A DNA stretch of 64,000 nucleotides from Phlebopus portentosus (GCA_037892935.1 JAYXKI010000002.1:744001-808000); one strand, 5' to 3'. Shown: positions 33,712 to 44,983, counted from the stretch's first letter. Translations and numbers: made by a program. The notes: a model not told the origin generated them from the letters alone.

Positions 33712-36700
33712 TTACGTATCGTAGGCGACACGTCCCGCGACCCAAGCGTACGGATAGTTGTGCTGATAGTAGTTACGGACCGATCGTCTTTCGGAGATGC
33801 GAGGTATCGTCGTGTACGATCCTCCAATCTGTATGTTGCAAATGTTCAACACGAAGCGAGGAAAACGATTTCACCAATGATAAATTTGCTTACCACGACT
33901 TGATGCTTGTCATCAAAGAAGTCCGTCGAATACCTGACAAAAAGTCATTAGCTCGATACATCTCTTCTGATGATACCTATCAGACCGACCCTGGGTACAG
34001 TTTTGATGGGATGAATCCGTCGTATCTATCAAACAATGTCGAAGTCCACTCCCAGACTCCTCCATTATGTCCCTTGCCACCATCCCTCGTTCCTCCAGTC
34101 GTGGCTCTGTCATTCGGTCAGTGATAGCTTTAGAACTCAACTAGGATTCCTCACGGGACAGGGTGCCAATTTCTAAATCCAACATTCGCTCCGCCCTCGT
34201 AGCCGCTCTCGAACCTATCAAAAAAAAGGCGAAGCTCCGCCTCGGTTGGTAGGCGTCCGCCTTGGACTTGCGCGTACTTGGACAAGTTCTCGTATGACGT
34301 GAGCACAGGCCAATGTTTCGCATACTCCAGCGGTATGGGCCCGTAAAGCGTGCGGACCTGGGCGCAAATGAGAACAGTCAGGAATACTAACATGGGAAGC
34401 GTCAATCGCACCTGAACTTCCCATCGATCTCGACCCAACTTGCGGGCAACTCGACCTTGTCTTTGCCTTCTCCATTAAAGAATTCATAGAATTGTCCATT
34501 AGATACGGGTCGCCACTCGATCCGGAACTCATCAACATGCATCTCCCGCTGCGGATGCTCGTTGTCCCACCCAAACTCAACTCCATCGAGGATAGAACTC
34601 TTCTCTGGGTCTTCATCCAACTCCTCACAATCATCATGGCCTAGGATGATCGTTTCAGGTCCCAAAGTGACTGTCGACTTGGCAGGTGTAGGACCAGCGT
34701 CCCAATTCTTCGCAAGAAGTTCCCAGTTCGGCGCTGTGAATCCTAGAGGAGGTAGAGTACTACCGGGTACTCCTGTGGCACCTTGAAGGAGCATATAGAG
34801 CAGAGTCTCCGCATGGAAACCCTCATGCTCGTAAGTCATGAAAAGAACACGTCCAACTTTTCTTGTGAGTTCGCATCTTCCGGACGCTATATCATTATAA
34901 AGGCGCGTCAGACGTGCTCGCACGCGATCACGGAATTGCAAAATAGATTCTAGCGTTGGCCACCCTTCGTCATTTTGCGGTACGTCGGAGTGAGGCTATC
35001 AAAATAGCAGATCAAATTTCGTGGAGTTATTGTTGAACGGAAGCGCATACATGGCACTGAGAAGGATCGTCTACGTGGGGATCGATCCCCCGCTGCAAAC
35101 AGTCGTCAGTTCCTGATAAATTTGGTGATGTTGAAATCATCCTTACCTCGAAAATATTCTTGAAGTATTCAGGCTCAGTGTGAGGTTCTCCAAGCATTCT
35201 GCTCAGATGAATGTCCAAGAACGCCGGAATATGTCCCAAGTAGAACAGACAAATATGCCGCAGGTCGATCGGTTTCGTGAATAACATGGATCTTGGGATC
35301 ATACCGAGAGTAATCGCATCCCAGGCCCTCCACATCACTCTCCAATCATCAAGTTTAGGGACGCCGAACGGGTCGGGTGATTTGAGTAGCGAAAACGTAA
35401 ACAGCGGGCGTTCAAGCAACCACAATGAATATTGGTTAGTAGTCCATCGCATAATGGGCCGAAGGTCTGCATTGGTGAACATCGTGTGTGCATCCTTGTC
35501 CGAAAACTGGCAACGAAGGCATCGAGTAACCTCCTACCGATAGGAAAAGGACAGTTGTGCTCACCTTCACCGAAATTTCGATATCAACAAGCTCTCCCGC
35601 CAAGACGGTTACGAGTTCGCCAGTACCCGGGATCGCAATTTTCTGATTTTGTGTAGACTTGTAATATGCTTCATGACGACCTAAAGATTCAGTCACTACA
35701 TTGAATGATGGCGAGATTTGAAATCGCCATACGTTCAGCAACGTTGAATTTGTTTACATATTCCCATTTGCCCTCCGCGAATAGGCTCTCGTTTCCAAGT
35801 GCCCTCCCGGTCACCTTTAGACCATTCATGATAAAGTCCTTCGTGACTCCCTTTGGGTCATTATATGCTAGCTCAACCTTATCCTTAGAATTGTCATGGT
35901 CCAGCCCGATCAGCAGCGTGTCGCCAGATCCAGGCCTCAAAGGAAGTGAACGAAGGAAGGACGTTGCTGTTTCGCGATCAAAGTTCCCGAGGGACGAGCC
36001 TAGGAAGAGGAGATGCAAAGGGGGCGCAGCAGACTTCTGGTGGTAACCAGTATCGGAATCTGGCGTGGACGGTGGACTAATTGACGTGGCACGCGTGCTG
36101 GACGTCTGCGAAGACCAATCGTCCGACCTCGAAGAATGAGGAGAATCATCTCTCTGCAATCTATACACACCGCCACGTTCAGCGGTCGGCGTGTCGTCAT
36201 CGCGGTGCTTGATATAGTCGTTGTGAGCTGCCAAGGAGGAGGGTATTGCTTCAAACTTCACATCCAGCCCGCCTTCCTGAACGAACTTTAGTCCACCGTC
36301 ATAGGTGCCCCACATTCCTTTTGTCTCGACCTTTCCCTTCAGCTCCTCGCCATAATCAACCATGACTTCTGAGAGAGTGCGTTCCAATTCGCGTCTCTCT
36401 AGGTCAAGGGCGAAATACGTTATATGCCCCTTATCGTTATCTGTGGTGGAATCCCTCGAAGAGGATACAAGCCTAGATAGGGCCAGAAGAATATGGGAAG
36501 TCTTGCGAAGCGCACTGCGTGAAGGCTAGTCAGCATCCCGCGGATAACGGATGTTTTTGACGGTTTCAATTCAATTACAAGGATGATCATGGTGTTAAGA
36601 GGTAAAGGGGGAATAGATAAGATACTTATCGACGCGGAGATAAGTGAAAGCAAAGACGCGTCGCGGTGGACCCAAGAAAGACGCGTCATATACAGAACAG

Positions 36701-37127
36701 ACGCGACGCATATACTCACCCTGCACCCAGCTCAAGGACTACAGGCTTGACTTGGTCTCCGCCTCTGCATCTCGAGAGTGCATCAGCCGCACGATGTCAT
36801 CCGCGTTGTTCTTGAGAATTTCCTCTTCGGCACTAATAATCAATTCAAAAAGGCTCAGTAAACGATCAGGAATCGGGTTGAACGTGGCCAAAAGACTGAC
36901 GAGAAAAGGTAGTACTCCGGACAGTCAGTTGTTATGGCATCGTAGAGGCGTAAGCCATGTTCGTCGTAGAGCAGCATCGTCGGAAGTGTCTTTTGTCCTG
37001 TAGGCTTGCTCAGCCCTTGAAGAATCTGCTCGCGCAGGTCAGCACTCCCATTTCCATGTTCAGGTACGTCTACCGAGTCCGCGGTGCGAACGTCGATTAT
37101 CTGGGGTTTCACGCCGCGCGAAAGCAT
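33712..37127 (-). CDS. EGT1: Ergothioneine biosynthesis protein Egt1 (EgtD-EgtB fusion), with an apparent frame break
   Basis: Bifunctional enzyme. An N-terminal EgtD-type SAM methyltransferase makes hercynine from histidine, and a C-terminal EgtB-type non-haem iron sulfoxide synthase joins it to cysteine. The start at 37127 leads to LYDAITTDCPEYYLF, the SAM motif VVLELGAGALRKTSHI, FLGSSLGNFDRETA and LLIGLDHD. The EgtB part shows FYLGHIPAFLD and the iron-ligand motif YEHEGFHAETLLYM. The FGE-sulfatase-like domain has QGGRLPTEAELRLF, GGANVGFRNWHPVPATTGG, GHNGGVWEWTSTLFDRYDGF and HNYPYAWVAGRVAYDT, ending at 33712. The last three exons are joined by GT-AG introns, so the stop seen near 34167 is only intronic. 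The frame between IVRLMHSR and VVLELGAG (36725-36790) does not connect without one extra base. Confidence 0.9.
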
Positions 37128-37628
37128 ACTTGATGCCAGTCGATGGCCAAACGGCGGGTCAGAAATGAGGCGGGGTCATGGCTTGCTGCGACTTATATAC
37201 TTGGGAGGGTGTGTTACTTACATATTACGCAGGCACCCTCGATTGAGACATGTCGGACGAGTGCTCCGCTCGTGACGTCGAATGCCTTCCGAACGGTACG
37301 CTCAGATCCCAATCAAATAATCCGTCTCTGCATCTGCTGACCCCTCTTTGCCACAATTGTATGCGCTCAAGATACCCAAATGTGGCCAACACGGCTACCG
37401 GAGGACCATAGGCAGTCTACGTCGTGCATGCTCCGTGAAACGTTGGAGACAGGAAACGCGCGAGTAGTACACGTGCGTGCGTGAAACCGTCATTTTGCTA
37501 CCGTAAGGATTTTCGCAAGGGTCATCGTTTGATTGAGATTCATTTCCGATCCGATGTGCATAAATACCGATGGTAATGTATCCTACTGGTTTCAGAAGTA
37601 GCATTTCATTCTGGTTGGTTGAAGTATT

Positions 37629-37797
37629 TCAATAAAATTGCGTAGCTCGTAAACAACCATGTGTAAAGTACTAGATCTCCCTAGCACTGCTTGCATCGGA
37701 TCAAGGATTTATTCTACTGTGCTTCAGATCAAACGTAACATTTCATTTCGTCCTGACTCACAGTTCAATAAAACTGCGTAGTTCGTCATAAACAACC
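37629..37797. repeat. Pair of diverged direct repeats, about 135-bp period
   Basis: A block starting TTCAATAAAATTGCGTAG at 37629 recurs as TTCAATAAAACTGCGTAG at 37764. In both, TCGT and AAACAACC follow. A weaker third match (CTGCGTAGTTAATAA) lies near 37998. Period about 135 bp; sequence after the core is only loosely alike. Confidence 0.65.
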
Positions 37798-38085
37798 GTT
37801 CACGAATCGAAGGGAAATACGGACCACCTAGAACACTGTTTACAATGCATGCCGCCTAGAATGAGAATAGCTTTGAGAAATCATAGGAAACCATCGGATT
37901 CGAATTAGATGTTTTCCTTGGAAGACATCATGCGCATATGACTAGATCAAAAGTAGCTTTGTACATGCCTCACCAGTAAGGTACTCGCCAAGGACCTGCG
38001 TAGTTAATAATTATAGAACTTCGGTATATTTTCAGAACTGAACAAAGAATCCGCTCGTGTGGAGCATTCGTCCTCCTGAAATAAA

Positions 38086-38147
38086 TTCTATCCTAGAGCC
38101 GAGACTGATCATGAGAAGCTGAACGATCAGCGGAAAGAAAGACCAGT
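38086..38147. repeat. 62-bp direct repeat, left copy
   Basis: Starts TTCTATCCTAGAGCCGAGAC and ends GGAAAGAAAGACCAGT. It matches the block at 39022-39083 in all but one base. It contains CTGATC and GATCAG, able to pair as a short hairpin. The two copies are 936 bp apart. Confidence 0.9.
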
Positions 38148-38589
38148 CACTGTGTTACGAAAGAAATAATACATGTGTGTGTAGATATGTGCTAGGTCAT
38201 AAATCGCGTGACTACATTCAAAATGTAGATCATCTAACACACAGTTTGTGTAGCAAACAGGAGTCTGACTACGGGGCGCTAGCACACTTGGTGTAGATGA
38301 GCTAAATAGTGTCAAAATGTATTTTAGTCTAGAAGTTATACAAACAATTTTGTATATTTGTGTTAGATGGACTACAAAGTTGGTGTAAATGCACCTGAGC
38401 TCTAAGTTTGAATTTCTCTGATCCACCCAAATATTTCGATATTGCTGTATCAAGATAAAAATTAATTATATTGATCTAGATTTCGTACGACAACCATCCT
38501 TGGCTAGCTACTGTCCAGGCTTTACCTATCTGCCAATGCACTGATCTGTTCACGGTCTGATACAGAAGGGGATTTGGGACTCAGGTCTT

Positions 38590-39010
38590 CATCTATCGCT
38601 GCCGTTCGCCCTGTCAATGTCATTGTGCATTTTCTGCACGTTGGCAATCAAGTCCGCCATACGAGACCACTCCAGAAAGAGAACGTTGAACTCATCAATC
38701 AGTCGAGTCTGCACATTCTACACCTCGAGTTGATATGAATCACAAGATGAGTTAATACATGGCGACGCACTTCCCAGGTCTTCACGAAGATTGGAGCATT
38801 CGTTCCGCAATCGTTCGGACTGGGCATTAGTGGAGGCCAATTCCTCGGCAGCATGGTTGTCCGTTTTTGCAGACTTTGAGCTTCTCGCTTGTGCATGATG
38901 TGCTGTTCCTGAACCATGCAATGCCGCTCTGACCAGATGGTGAGCTTGACCCGTTGAGCAAAGAGAATAAACTCACCATTGAGGAATTCGATCCTCGTAC
39001 TCTCAGGTTG
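38590..39010 (-). pseudogene. Broken coiled-coil protein fragment
   Basis: Minus-strand reading gives RIEFLNGEFILFAQRVKLTI, then EQHIMHKREAQSLQK. A frame change follows, continuing as AAEELASTNAQSERLRNECS and NLREDLG. After a possible intron comes RLIDEFNVLFLEWSRMADLI and ANVQKMHNDIDRANGSD, then a stop. The amphipathic, Glu/Leu/Arg-rich character is that of a coiled coil. At least one frame shift, no start and no recognisable family suggest a captured or decayed gene fragment. It lies between the two 62-bp direct repeats. Confidence 0.4.
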
Positions 39011-39021
39011 AAAGTGCCAAG

Positions 39022-39083
39022 TTCTATCCTAGAGCCGAGACTGATCATGAGAAGTTGAACGATCAGCGGAAAGAAAGACCAGT
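39022..39083. repeat. 62-bp direct repeat, right copy
   Basis: Second copy of the repeat at 38086-38147, with one substitution (AGAAGT instead of AGAAGC). The segment between the copies includes the coiled-coil fragment. Confidence 0.9.
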
Positions 39084-39179
39084 AGTTTCGGCAGAGTATT
39101 CCGAGGTCCAAGACACCAGAATCCATCATACTTATATCCGGACTCTCTCATATCCTACATAATTCGTTGGGGCGAAAAG

Positions 39180-39385
39180 ATTCGAGGCATCAAGAGACTA
39201 GCGAACCAACCCGAATCTCGCTTCGAAAGTATTTTACATCAATGCCATCAGGCACATTCCCGTTGGGGTGCATCAAGACAAGAGTCCAGAATAACATGGC
39301 AATGTTCATCAAAGGTAACCCCTCAGTTTCAAAAATAGCGCATAGAAGATGTTCGAGGCGGCATCAGGAGACTTGCCCGACCAAA
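39180..39385. repeat. Diverged direct repeat, about 170-bp period
   Basis: The block TTCGAGGCATCAAGAGACTA near 39180 recurs as TTCGAGGCGGCATCAGGAGA near 39352, followed in both by GC-rich bases and CGACCAA or GAACCAA. This is an older pair in the same repeat field. Confidence 0.5.
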
Positions 39386-40129
39386 ATTTGTATTCCCGAT
39401 TTCCGGACCTTGCTTCTAGATAGGTCCAAGATCCAGAAATATATCGATTCGACGTTAGTAGGCGTCCCTCTATTCGACAAAGAGCTAAGTGCTATAAACG
39501 GCAGAACGGGAATACCGGAAAGCTTTTATATGCAGTGAACCAAGTTTTTGGTCAATGACCTTCCGGCTCTTTTCTGAAAGAGGCCGTCTAACTCACCGCA
39601 ATCATGGTCACCGATCAAACTCCTGTTCGAGATCGGAATACCAGGAAGCTTGAGATCGTATCCACTTTAATAGTCTGTCATTTTCGAAGGACACCTGAAG
39701 TTCCTTCCATCAATCGAAGACCGACTAGCACATATTGACTACGCGTTTTCGGCGCTATCTGTTCTGCGACAGGGGCCAGGAGGCAGTCTTCAAGAAATTT
39801 CGCGGGACGGCAGATTACAGTTCTCCAAGAAAAGTCATGGAAAGCACACGGATGACCATCCTAGAGTGGGACTCGACCAGCCTCGTTGAGTCAAGCAGGT
39901 ACGTACTTCGTGGTCCACCTCGTACAAAAACAACACGGGCACTTACATCATTCCGAGAACCGAGAGCCTTGTACAAGCAAATGAGTATTGTCCTCGGAAA
40001 CCGGTTTGCTTTGGAAAGGAAGTAGGGTTTGAACGTGTTTTCGTGCAAGTCGAGGCTGGAAAGCTTTTTCCAACTAGACCAAGCAGCCTTCCGCGCATTT
40101 CACTAAATAATGACATGAGAATTTCTCTT

Positions 40130-41190
40130 GTGACAAAACGAATCAAGACGCGGACCTTATCTCGGATAAGATGCGGATGATCCGTCTTCGCCTCGCATGA
40201 GCTTCGTGTAGTTTATCGCAGCCCAATTAGACTCTAATTCTCGTCGCCCCAGTGCGCAGATGAATGCAATATCCACGTAGCTCACTGATGCGAGAATGAG
40301 TCAACCAGAAGCCCATTGTATCAAATTGAACGTACGAACGAAAGCTTCCCGCAAGCGGGTAGGTCTAGTCCTCGGAAGTCGGTCCTGAAAATTTGACTCG
40401 TGAGAAGGAAATCGAAGACTGCAACGTGCACACAGGAAGCTTTCAAGGAAAGTCTCGAGTAAACTGTCCAATTTCCTGAGCACAAGACCTCTTTGTAGAA
40501 CAAATGAATAAGAAATGAATATGTCTGTTGGGTGTCACAACAGGAGCTATACCCTAATTACGCTTCATACGATTAGGTCTGATGAGAATATGGGTCAATC
40601 CGACTTGTTTACGTGCGGGTGGAAACCATCTCGCAAGCAGACTGAACAGCTGTCCCAGTATTTGATTAAGTATGGCATGATAAATCCCATCGTGACAAAA
40701 TGAATCAACAAACAGACCTTATCTCGGACGAAACAGACAAGATCCGTTCCCGTTTGGTGAGAATTTCGTGTTGTCTATCGCGAGCCAATCGAAATCGACT
40801 CCACCAACAGAACCGCGTTCATAAAATAAGGCAGATAAGTTGAACGCAATACACGCCTGGATGAGAGAATGAGTCAACCACAAGCTTGCTTTATCAATCG
40901 AACGCACGAAGCGAAAAGCTTCCTGCAAGCAGACAGGCCCGCTCCTCGGAAATCGATCCTGAGTATTTGACCTAGAGGGGAATCGATGAAGGCGAAGGCT
41001 GCGGTGTATGCCTGGGAAGCTAGCAGGAAACTCTCGAGTAAATTGATCAACTTTCCGGGCGTAAGACCTCTTGGTGGAAGGGAACGAGTCAAGTACAAAT
41101 CCAAGTTTGTGTGGGATATTACCGACATAGTGTACATTATCACGATCTGATTAAAGATATGCCCCAATTATGCTTCGTACATGCAGTCCT
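40130..41190. repeat. Two tandem copies of a 562-bp unit
   Basis: Copy A starts at 40130 (GTGACAAAACGAATCAA) and copy B at 40692 (GTGACAAAATGAATCAA). Collinear anchors in both: CCTTATCTCGG; GAGAATGAGTCAACCA (near 40293 and 40867); GAAAGCTTCCCGCAAGC versus AAAAGCTTCCTGCAAGC; CCTCGGAA; CTCTCGAGTAAA; and a distal CCCTAATTACGCTTC versus CCCAATTATGCTTC. The copies have diverged with small indels. Fragments of the same unit (CCTCGGAAACCGG near 39992; GGAAAGCTTTT near 39519 and 40060) extend the array leftwards. No coding content recognised. Confidence 0.8.
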
Positions 41191-41937
41191 GATGTGAATT
41201 TGAGTCACTCGGAAGCCTTCTACATAAACTCGAATGCACATAACCGTACCTTTCGCTTCTAACTTCGGGAATCTTTCCATAATCAAACTTTCGTTTGAGG
41301 CGATGAGTCACGGTGAAGCGCGCAACACATATGCACTTGCCAATCCTGGCCTTCGCCGATAGGCAGTCAGAGTCGCTCGTCCCTTCACAAACCCTTAATC
41401 TTTATCACAGTGAAGATGACAGGCAAACGGTTATTGTACATCATCGACGTAGATGAGTCTCTCCAAACAAGAGTCAGATTCAGTTACAAGATCCCTCGTG
41501 CTTCTGTTCCCTGTATGCGTATCGAGTATCGAGAAGAAGACCCGAAGAGGCAGTCAAAGTTACATCAGGCCATCATAGACCAACCTTGATAGAAGGGAAG
41601 CAGGTTCAGTCACGAGTCGATGGATGTGGGCGAGACATCATAGCTTGGTCCCTAGATGCATACATACACAAGACGATCACAATACGTTAGGCGCGTGTTC
41701 AGGCAAAGGATGTACGGATTGACGCCTTGATAGGAGCCTTTTCTTACTCTTGTAAGCGAGGCTATCCAGGAGGTTGTAATTGGCGTTAGGTGGACTGTTC
41801 TAGAGTACTAGTATAAGTGGAGCTCCAAGATGAGGGTTGAGAGAAAAGAAATGCAAAAGGGCAGAGAATTCATCTGCCCTCCCAAATCAGGAAAGAAACT
41901 CGGGCGCCTATCTCTGATCACAAACTTTGTTCATGCA

Positions 41938-42562
41938 TAAGATACAGGAAGTATAAACTCGACTACCCGTGACGCGCGTCGCGAGACCCTGACTTACCTT
42001 ATTCGGTACCACAACACAACACCTTAATTCTGCCTCTCATGTTGCACAAACATAGAATTGGACTCCACAGATATCTTCAGACTGAAATTAGCTACACATC
42101 TATGGTTTTAATTTTCGAAAATATTAGGAATTGGCTTCCCAATTATGGAAATAAAACCTTTTGTCCCAAACAACCCAGAATTTATTTTCCAGCCTCTGGC
42201 AAAGTTTCGGAAAATTTTGAAATTCTCAAACCAAGATTTTTGCCGCTTCCGGCTGTTACCGGATGACTAATTTAATTCATATATAGTAACTTAAGATATT
42301 ACTAAGTACAATTAAGTAAGCAATTCTTCCAATGGGTCTCAAGAGTGCTTCAAACAATACAATAAGGGTGTAAACTGCATAGAGACTCTATATTCACCCT
42401 TCTAAGTGCCTCCACATGAACTACAAGTGGTTTTCAAGCATTCGGAAAATTCAACCTCGAGATTTTTGCCACAGGGTCCTTCCTAATTGGGTTAGTACAG
42501 GGTCCATCAGGGTCATCAGGTCACGCGTGACGGGTAGTCGAGTTTATACTTCCTGTATCTTA
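41938..42562. mobile_element. 625-bp inverted-repeat element (MITE-like)
   Basis: The left end (41938-41970) and right end (42530-42562) are perfect 33-bp inverted repeats, beginning TAAGATACAGGAAGTATAAA on the outside. Weaker complementarity continues inward (ACGCG; GACCCTGA). The outermost TA on both sides could be the target-site duplication of a Tc1/mariner-type element. The inside carries no transposase; it is AT-rich with internally similar pieces (AGATTTTTGCC near 42234 and 42460). Size and structure fit a non-autonomous DNA transposon. The right end lies 76 bp before the SRR1-like start codon. Confidence 0.8.
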
Positions 42563-42638
42563 GTGTACACTGTACAGGCTCACTCTCCACTTCTTTCCTC
42601 CTCTTCGTTCGACGCTAGTTCAAACGGTGAATGGACTG

Positions 42639-44019
42639 ATGAAAACTGGTACCGAGGCCACCGAAAGGGGCTTCGCGTCTTCCTACAGTGATCCTTCCAC
42701 TTCCAAGCCCAATGCATTCACTCTTGTCGCGCGCAAGAAGAAGAAAAACCGAAATGGAAAGGGTGCGACGATGAAAGTCTTCACGCCTGAACAAAAGCTC
42801 GAGAAAAGCAGGGCTGAGCTGCACTCCGATTCGAACTGGTTGGATGCTGTCTCCCGTGAGTTTTATTCAATTTTTTTTCCTTGTCGGCTGAAAATCCGGT
42901 TTCTAAACATAAACATAACTCTTTGTCTTCCATTCTCTCCGTCGTTCCATCTTTGCCCTACTTGATCAGGCACTGTCCACGGAGCGACGGCGAATCTCCC
43001 AGCAGCAGCAATTCAGTCGATTTTGTGTCTCGGCCTCGGCAGCCCGTCTGAGTCTGCTCAGGCCCGTTTCCAACTTTCCTTCCTCCTCGAATTGAGAGAT
43101 AAAATTCTCCCGGTACGCCACTGTTTCCCTGCATACATTTATATCGCATATACGGACCTACATCATTCTATAGAAATTCATTCAAAGCTCCACTTCGTTC
43201 TTCCCATCCCTTTTTTTTTCCTTCCAGTTTTCTCCTGTTCCGAGTCTTCTTTTCTTTGCATTGTCTATGCTTAAGCGCTAAGCTCCGTTCCGTCTCTATA
43301 TACAGAACCCGGTAGGGATAATTGCATTCGATCCGGTTTTCTCGCCTGAGGACAAACTCCTCTTGACATCGCTCGGGATTCAAATATTCCCAGACAACAG
43401 GGTAAGCTTTAATTTATTTCAAGGTTCTTCCTCCCGTCTTTCGATCTTTGGGTTTGCCTTTAGGCAACTCCGACCTTGTCGGATGTTTGATTTTGATTTC
43501 TTAAGCCCTTTTTACTGATGGAAGTTTCTTCTCTCTTTTTTTTTTCTCTTCGCGCCCCGGTCTCCTCGTTGGTTTGATTTGGTTCCGTCCATCTTCCGTT
43601 CGAACTGTACAGGAAGGCAAACATGAATTGGAGGGTGCAACGCTGGCGTTTATGCCACATTGCGACCGAGTTCTCTACGAGAACTTCTTGCGCGCAAACT
43701 GGCGACCTGAAGCAATCGCAGACCTACTCCTCATCGGGAACGATCTGCGAGGGTATGTCGACAGGTGAGGGAAAAGAGATTCGTATTTTTTTAACACGAT
43801 GCCGCCCCCGTATCGCAGCTGACCTGATCCACATATTGGACTTCTCCCGACCCTTCTCCTTTTGTGTCCTGACTCGTCGGGAAATCGTACCACACAATGC
43901 TATTTCTATCAATACATAGCATCCCGTCTCGTGTGCTAGGGAAGGAAAGCCCCTGTATTAGTCGTCTAGGTACGTTACATTCTCCAGATATCACAGTCTA
44001 CAAGCACTACGTAGGATAA
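42639..44019 (+). CDS. SRR1-like domain protein
   Basis: Member of the SRR1 family (named from plant SENSITIVITY TO RED LIGHT REDUCED 1), in fungi of poorly known regulatory or haem-related role. Five exons: 42639-42855, 42970-43112, 43306-43401, 43613-43764, 43920-44019, giving 235 residues in frame. Family motifs are ILCLGLGSPSESAQARFQLS, IIAFDPVFSPEDKLLLTSLG, LAFMPHCDRVLYENFLRANW and ADLLLIGNDLRGYVD. The N-terminus carries a basic patch (ARKKKKNRNGKG) that could be a nuclear signal. The ATG at 42639 is the first in frame; an upstream exon cannot be excluded. An inverted-repeat element sits immediately upstream. Confidence 0.83.
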
Positions 44020-44065
44020 GAGATATACTGACTGATTGATCGGGCGTCCGCGCTACCTGGGCGCA

Positions 44066-44341
44066 ATGTATTTTCTTTTTGTTATGTTATGTTTAGCACC
44101 GCTGCTCGCGTCAACGCCTCTGCCTGAACACCGGGCATTTCCGGACGCATTCAGCAGCACGGCGGTCCAACATTTCGACACGGCGTCTTTAAACTTAACC
44201 TACACCACCACTGAGCTGTCAGCATTGGCATCATCAGCATCGTCAAGCACAGATTCGGAAGTGGACTCATGCTCCGCCGTACTGGGTAGGACGGGGTTCT
44301 GGTACGTTGCGGAGACATCGGAAGAAGATGCAATTGGCTAA
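44066..44341 (+). CDS. Possible small secreted Ser/Thr-rich peptide
   Basis: Open frame of 91 codons from an ATG at 44066, starting 47 bp after the SRR1-like stop on the same strand. The start MYFLFVMLCLAPLLAS is a textbook signal peptide with a likely cut after LAS. The rest is Ser/Thr/Ala-rich with one possible N-glycosylation site (NLT) and a single mature Cys. It may equally be 3' untranslated sequence of the preceding gene. No family recognised. Confidence 0.25.
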   Translation: MYFLFVMLCLAPLLASTPLPEHRAFPDAFSSTAVQHFDTASLNLTYTTTELSALASSASSSTDSEVDSCSAVLGRTGFWYVAETSEEDAIG

Positions 44342-44983
44342 CTGCGGAGAACGGACTCGGGCATAGTAATATCGGTAACAGTAGCACTGGCAATGAGTTG
44401 TAATGTAATTACGTCCGACGTTACGAATGAGGATACCCGTCGAGGAAGGAAGCGAAGGAAAAGGGTTGCGAGGACTGAGTTGCCATATGCACCACTGAGG
44501 TAAGGCCAGAATCGGAAGACCAAATGCTCCTGGCCTGAGTCTGCATAGAAGGAACAAGTTGAATCACCGTCGGTCGGTCTGGGTGAATTTGAATAGATGT
44601 CTCACGGAGTATAGATGTCTTTGGCTAGTCCCGATTCGCTGTGGCGTCATGAGTTCCATCATCATCATCATCACGCAAAACACGCGGTCCCGTCCGAAAC
44701 AGAACGATCAACGATGCTCGCATTCATTCAGATTCCCAGCACAAAAAACTATCAGCCATAGTGTAACTAGAAATATCATGAGCCATTACCAGTAAAAGTG
44801 TCGCCCGAAACGAAGGAAAAGGGAAGGGAAGAAGAGAGAAATTCGAGAGTCAGATGGAAAAGCGCGATACCACCAGTAAACGAAGGAGAGCCAAGATATA
44901 CAGACATGCAGACATGCGGGCGACCATAAATTTACAGTGCATAAAAACACGACTAGGGGGTAGAGTAAGAGACGAATAAGAGA
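44342..44983. other. Intergenic stretch, nothing supported
   Basis: About 640 bp before the 3' end of the acidic protein gene. Short frames on both strands carry no motif. It probably contains 3' untranslated sequence. Confidence 0.4.

Larger units (their letters stand above)
37128..42638. other. Gene-poor, repeat-built region
   Basis: About 5.5 kb without an intact gene, in a window where spacers are usually under 500 bp. It holds diverged direct repeats (37.6-37.8, 39.2-39.4, 40.1-41.2 kb), a 62-bp repeat pair (38.1 and 39.0 kb), a broken coiled-coil fragment and an inverted-repeat element (41.94-42.56 kb). Together these suggest old mobile-element debris. No reverse transcriptase, integrase or transposase motif was seen. 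The first few hundred bases include the EGT1 promoter. Individual repeats have their own entries. Confidence 0.6.

Noticed and set aside
34141..34180. Stop codon directly after GFRNWHPVP, suggesting a truncated Egt1
   Set aside because: The bases CC|GTGAGG form a splice donor. The exons at about 34.09-33.71 kb restore PATTGG and the full C-terminus, so the stop is intronic.
39167..39538. 123-codon plus-strand frame in the gene desert
   Set aside because: It spans the diverged ~170-bp repeats, has no family motif and no supporting neighbours.
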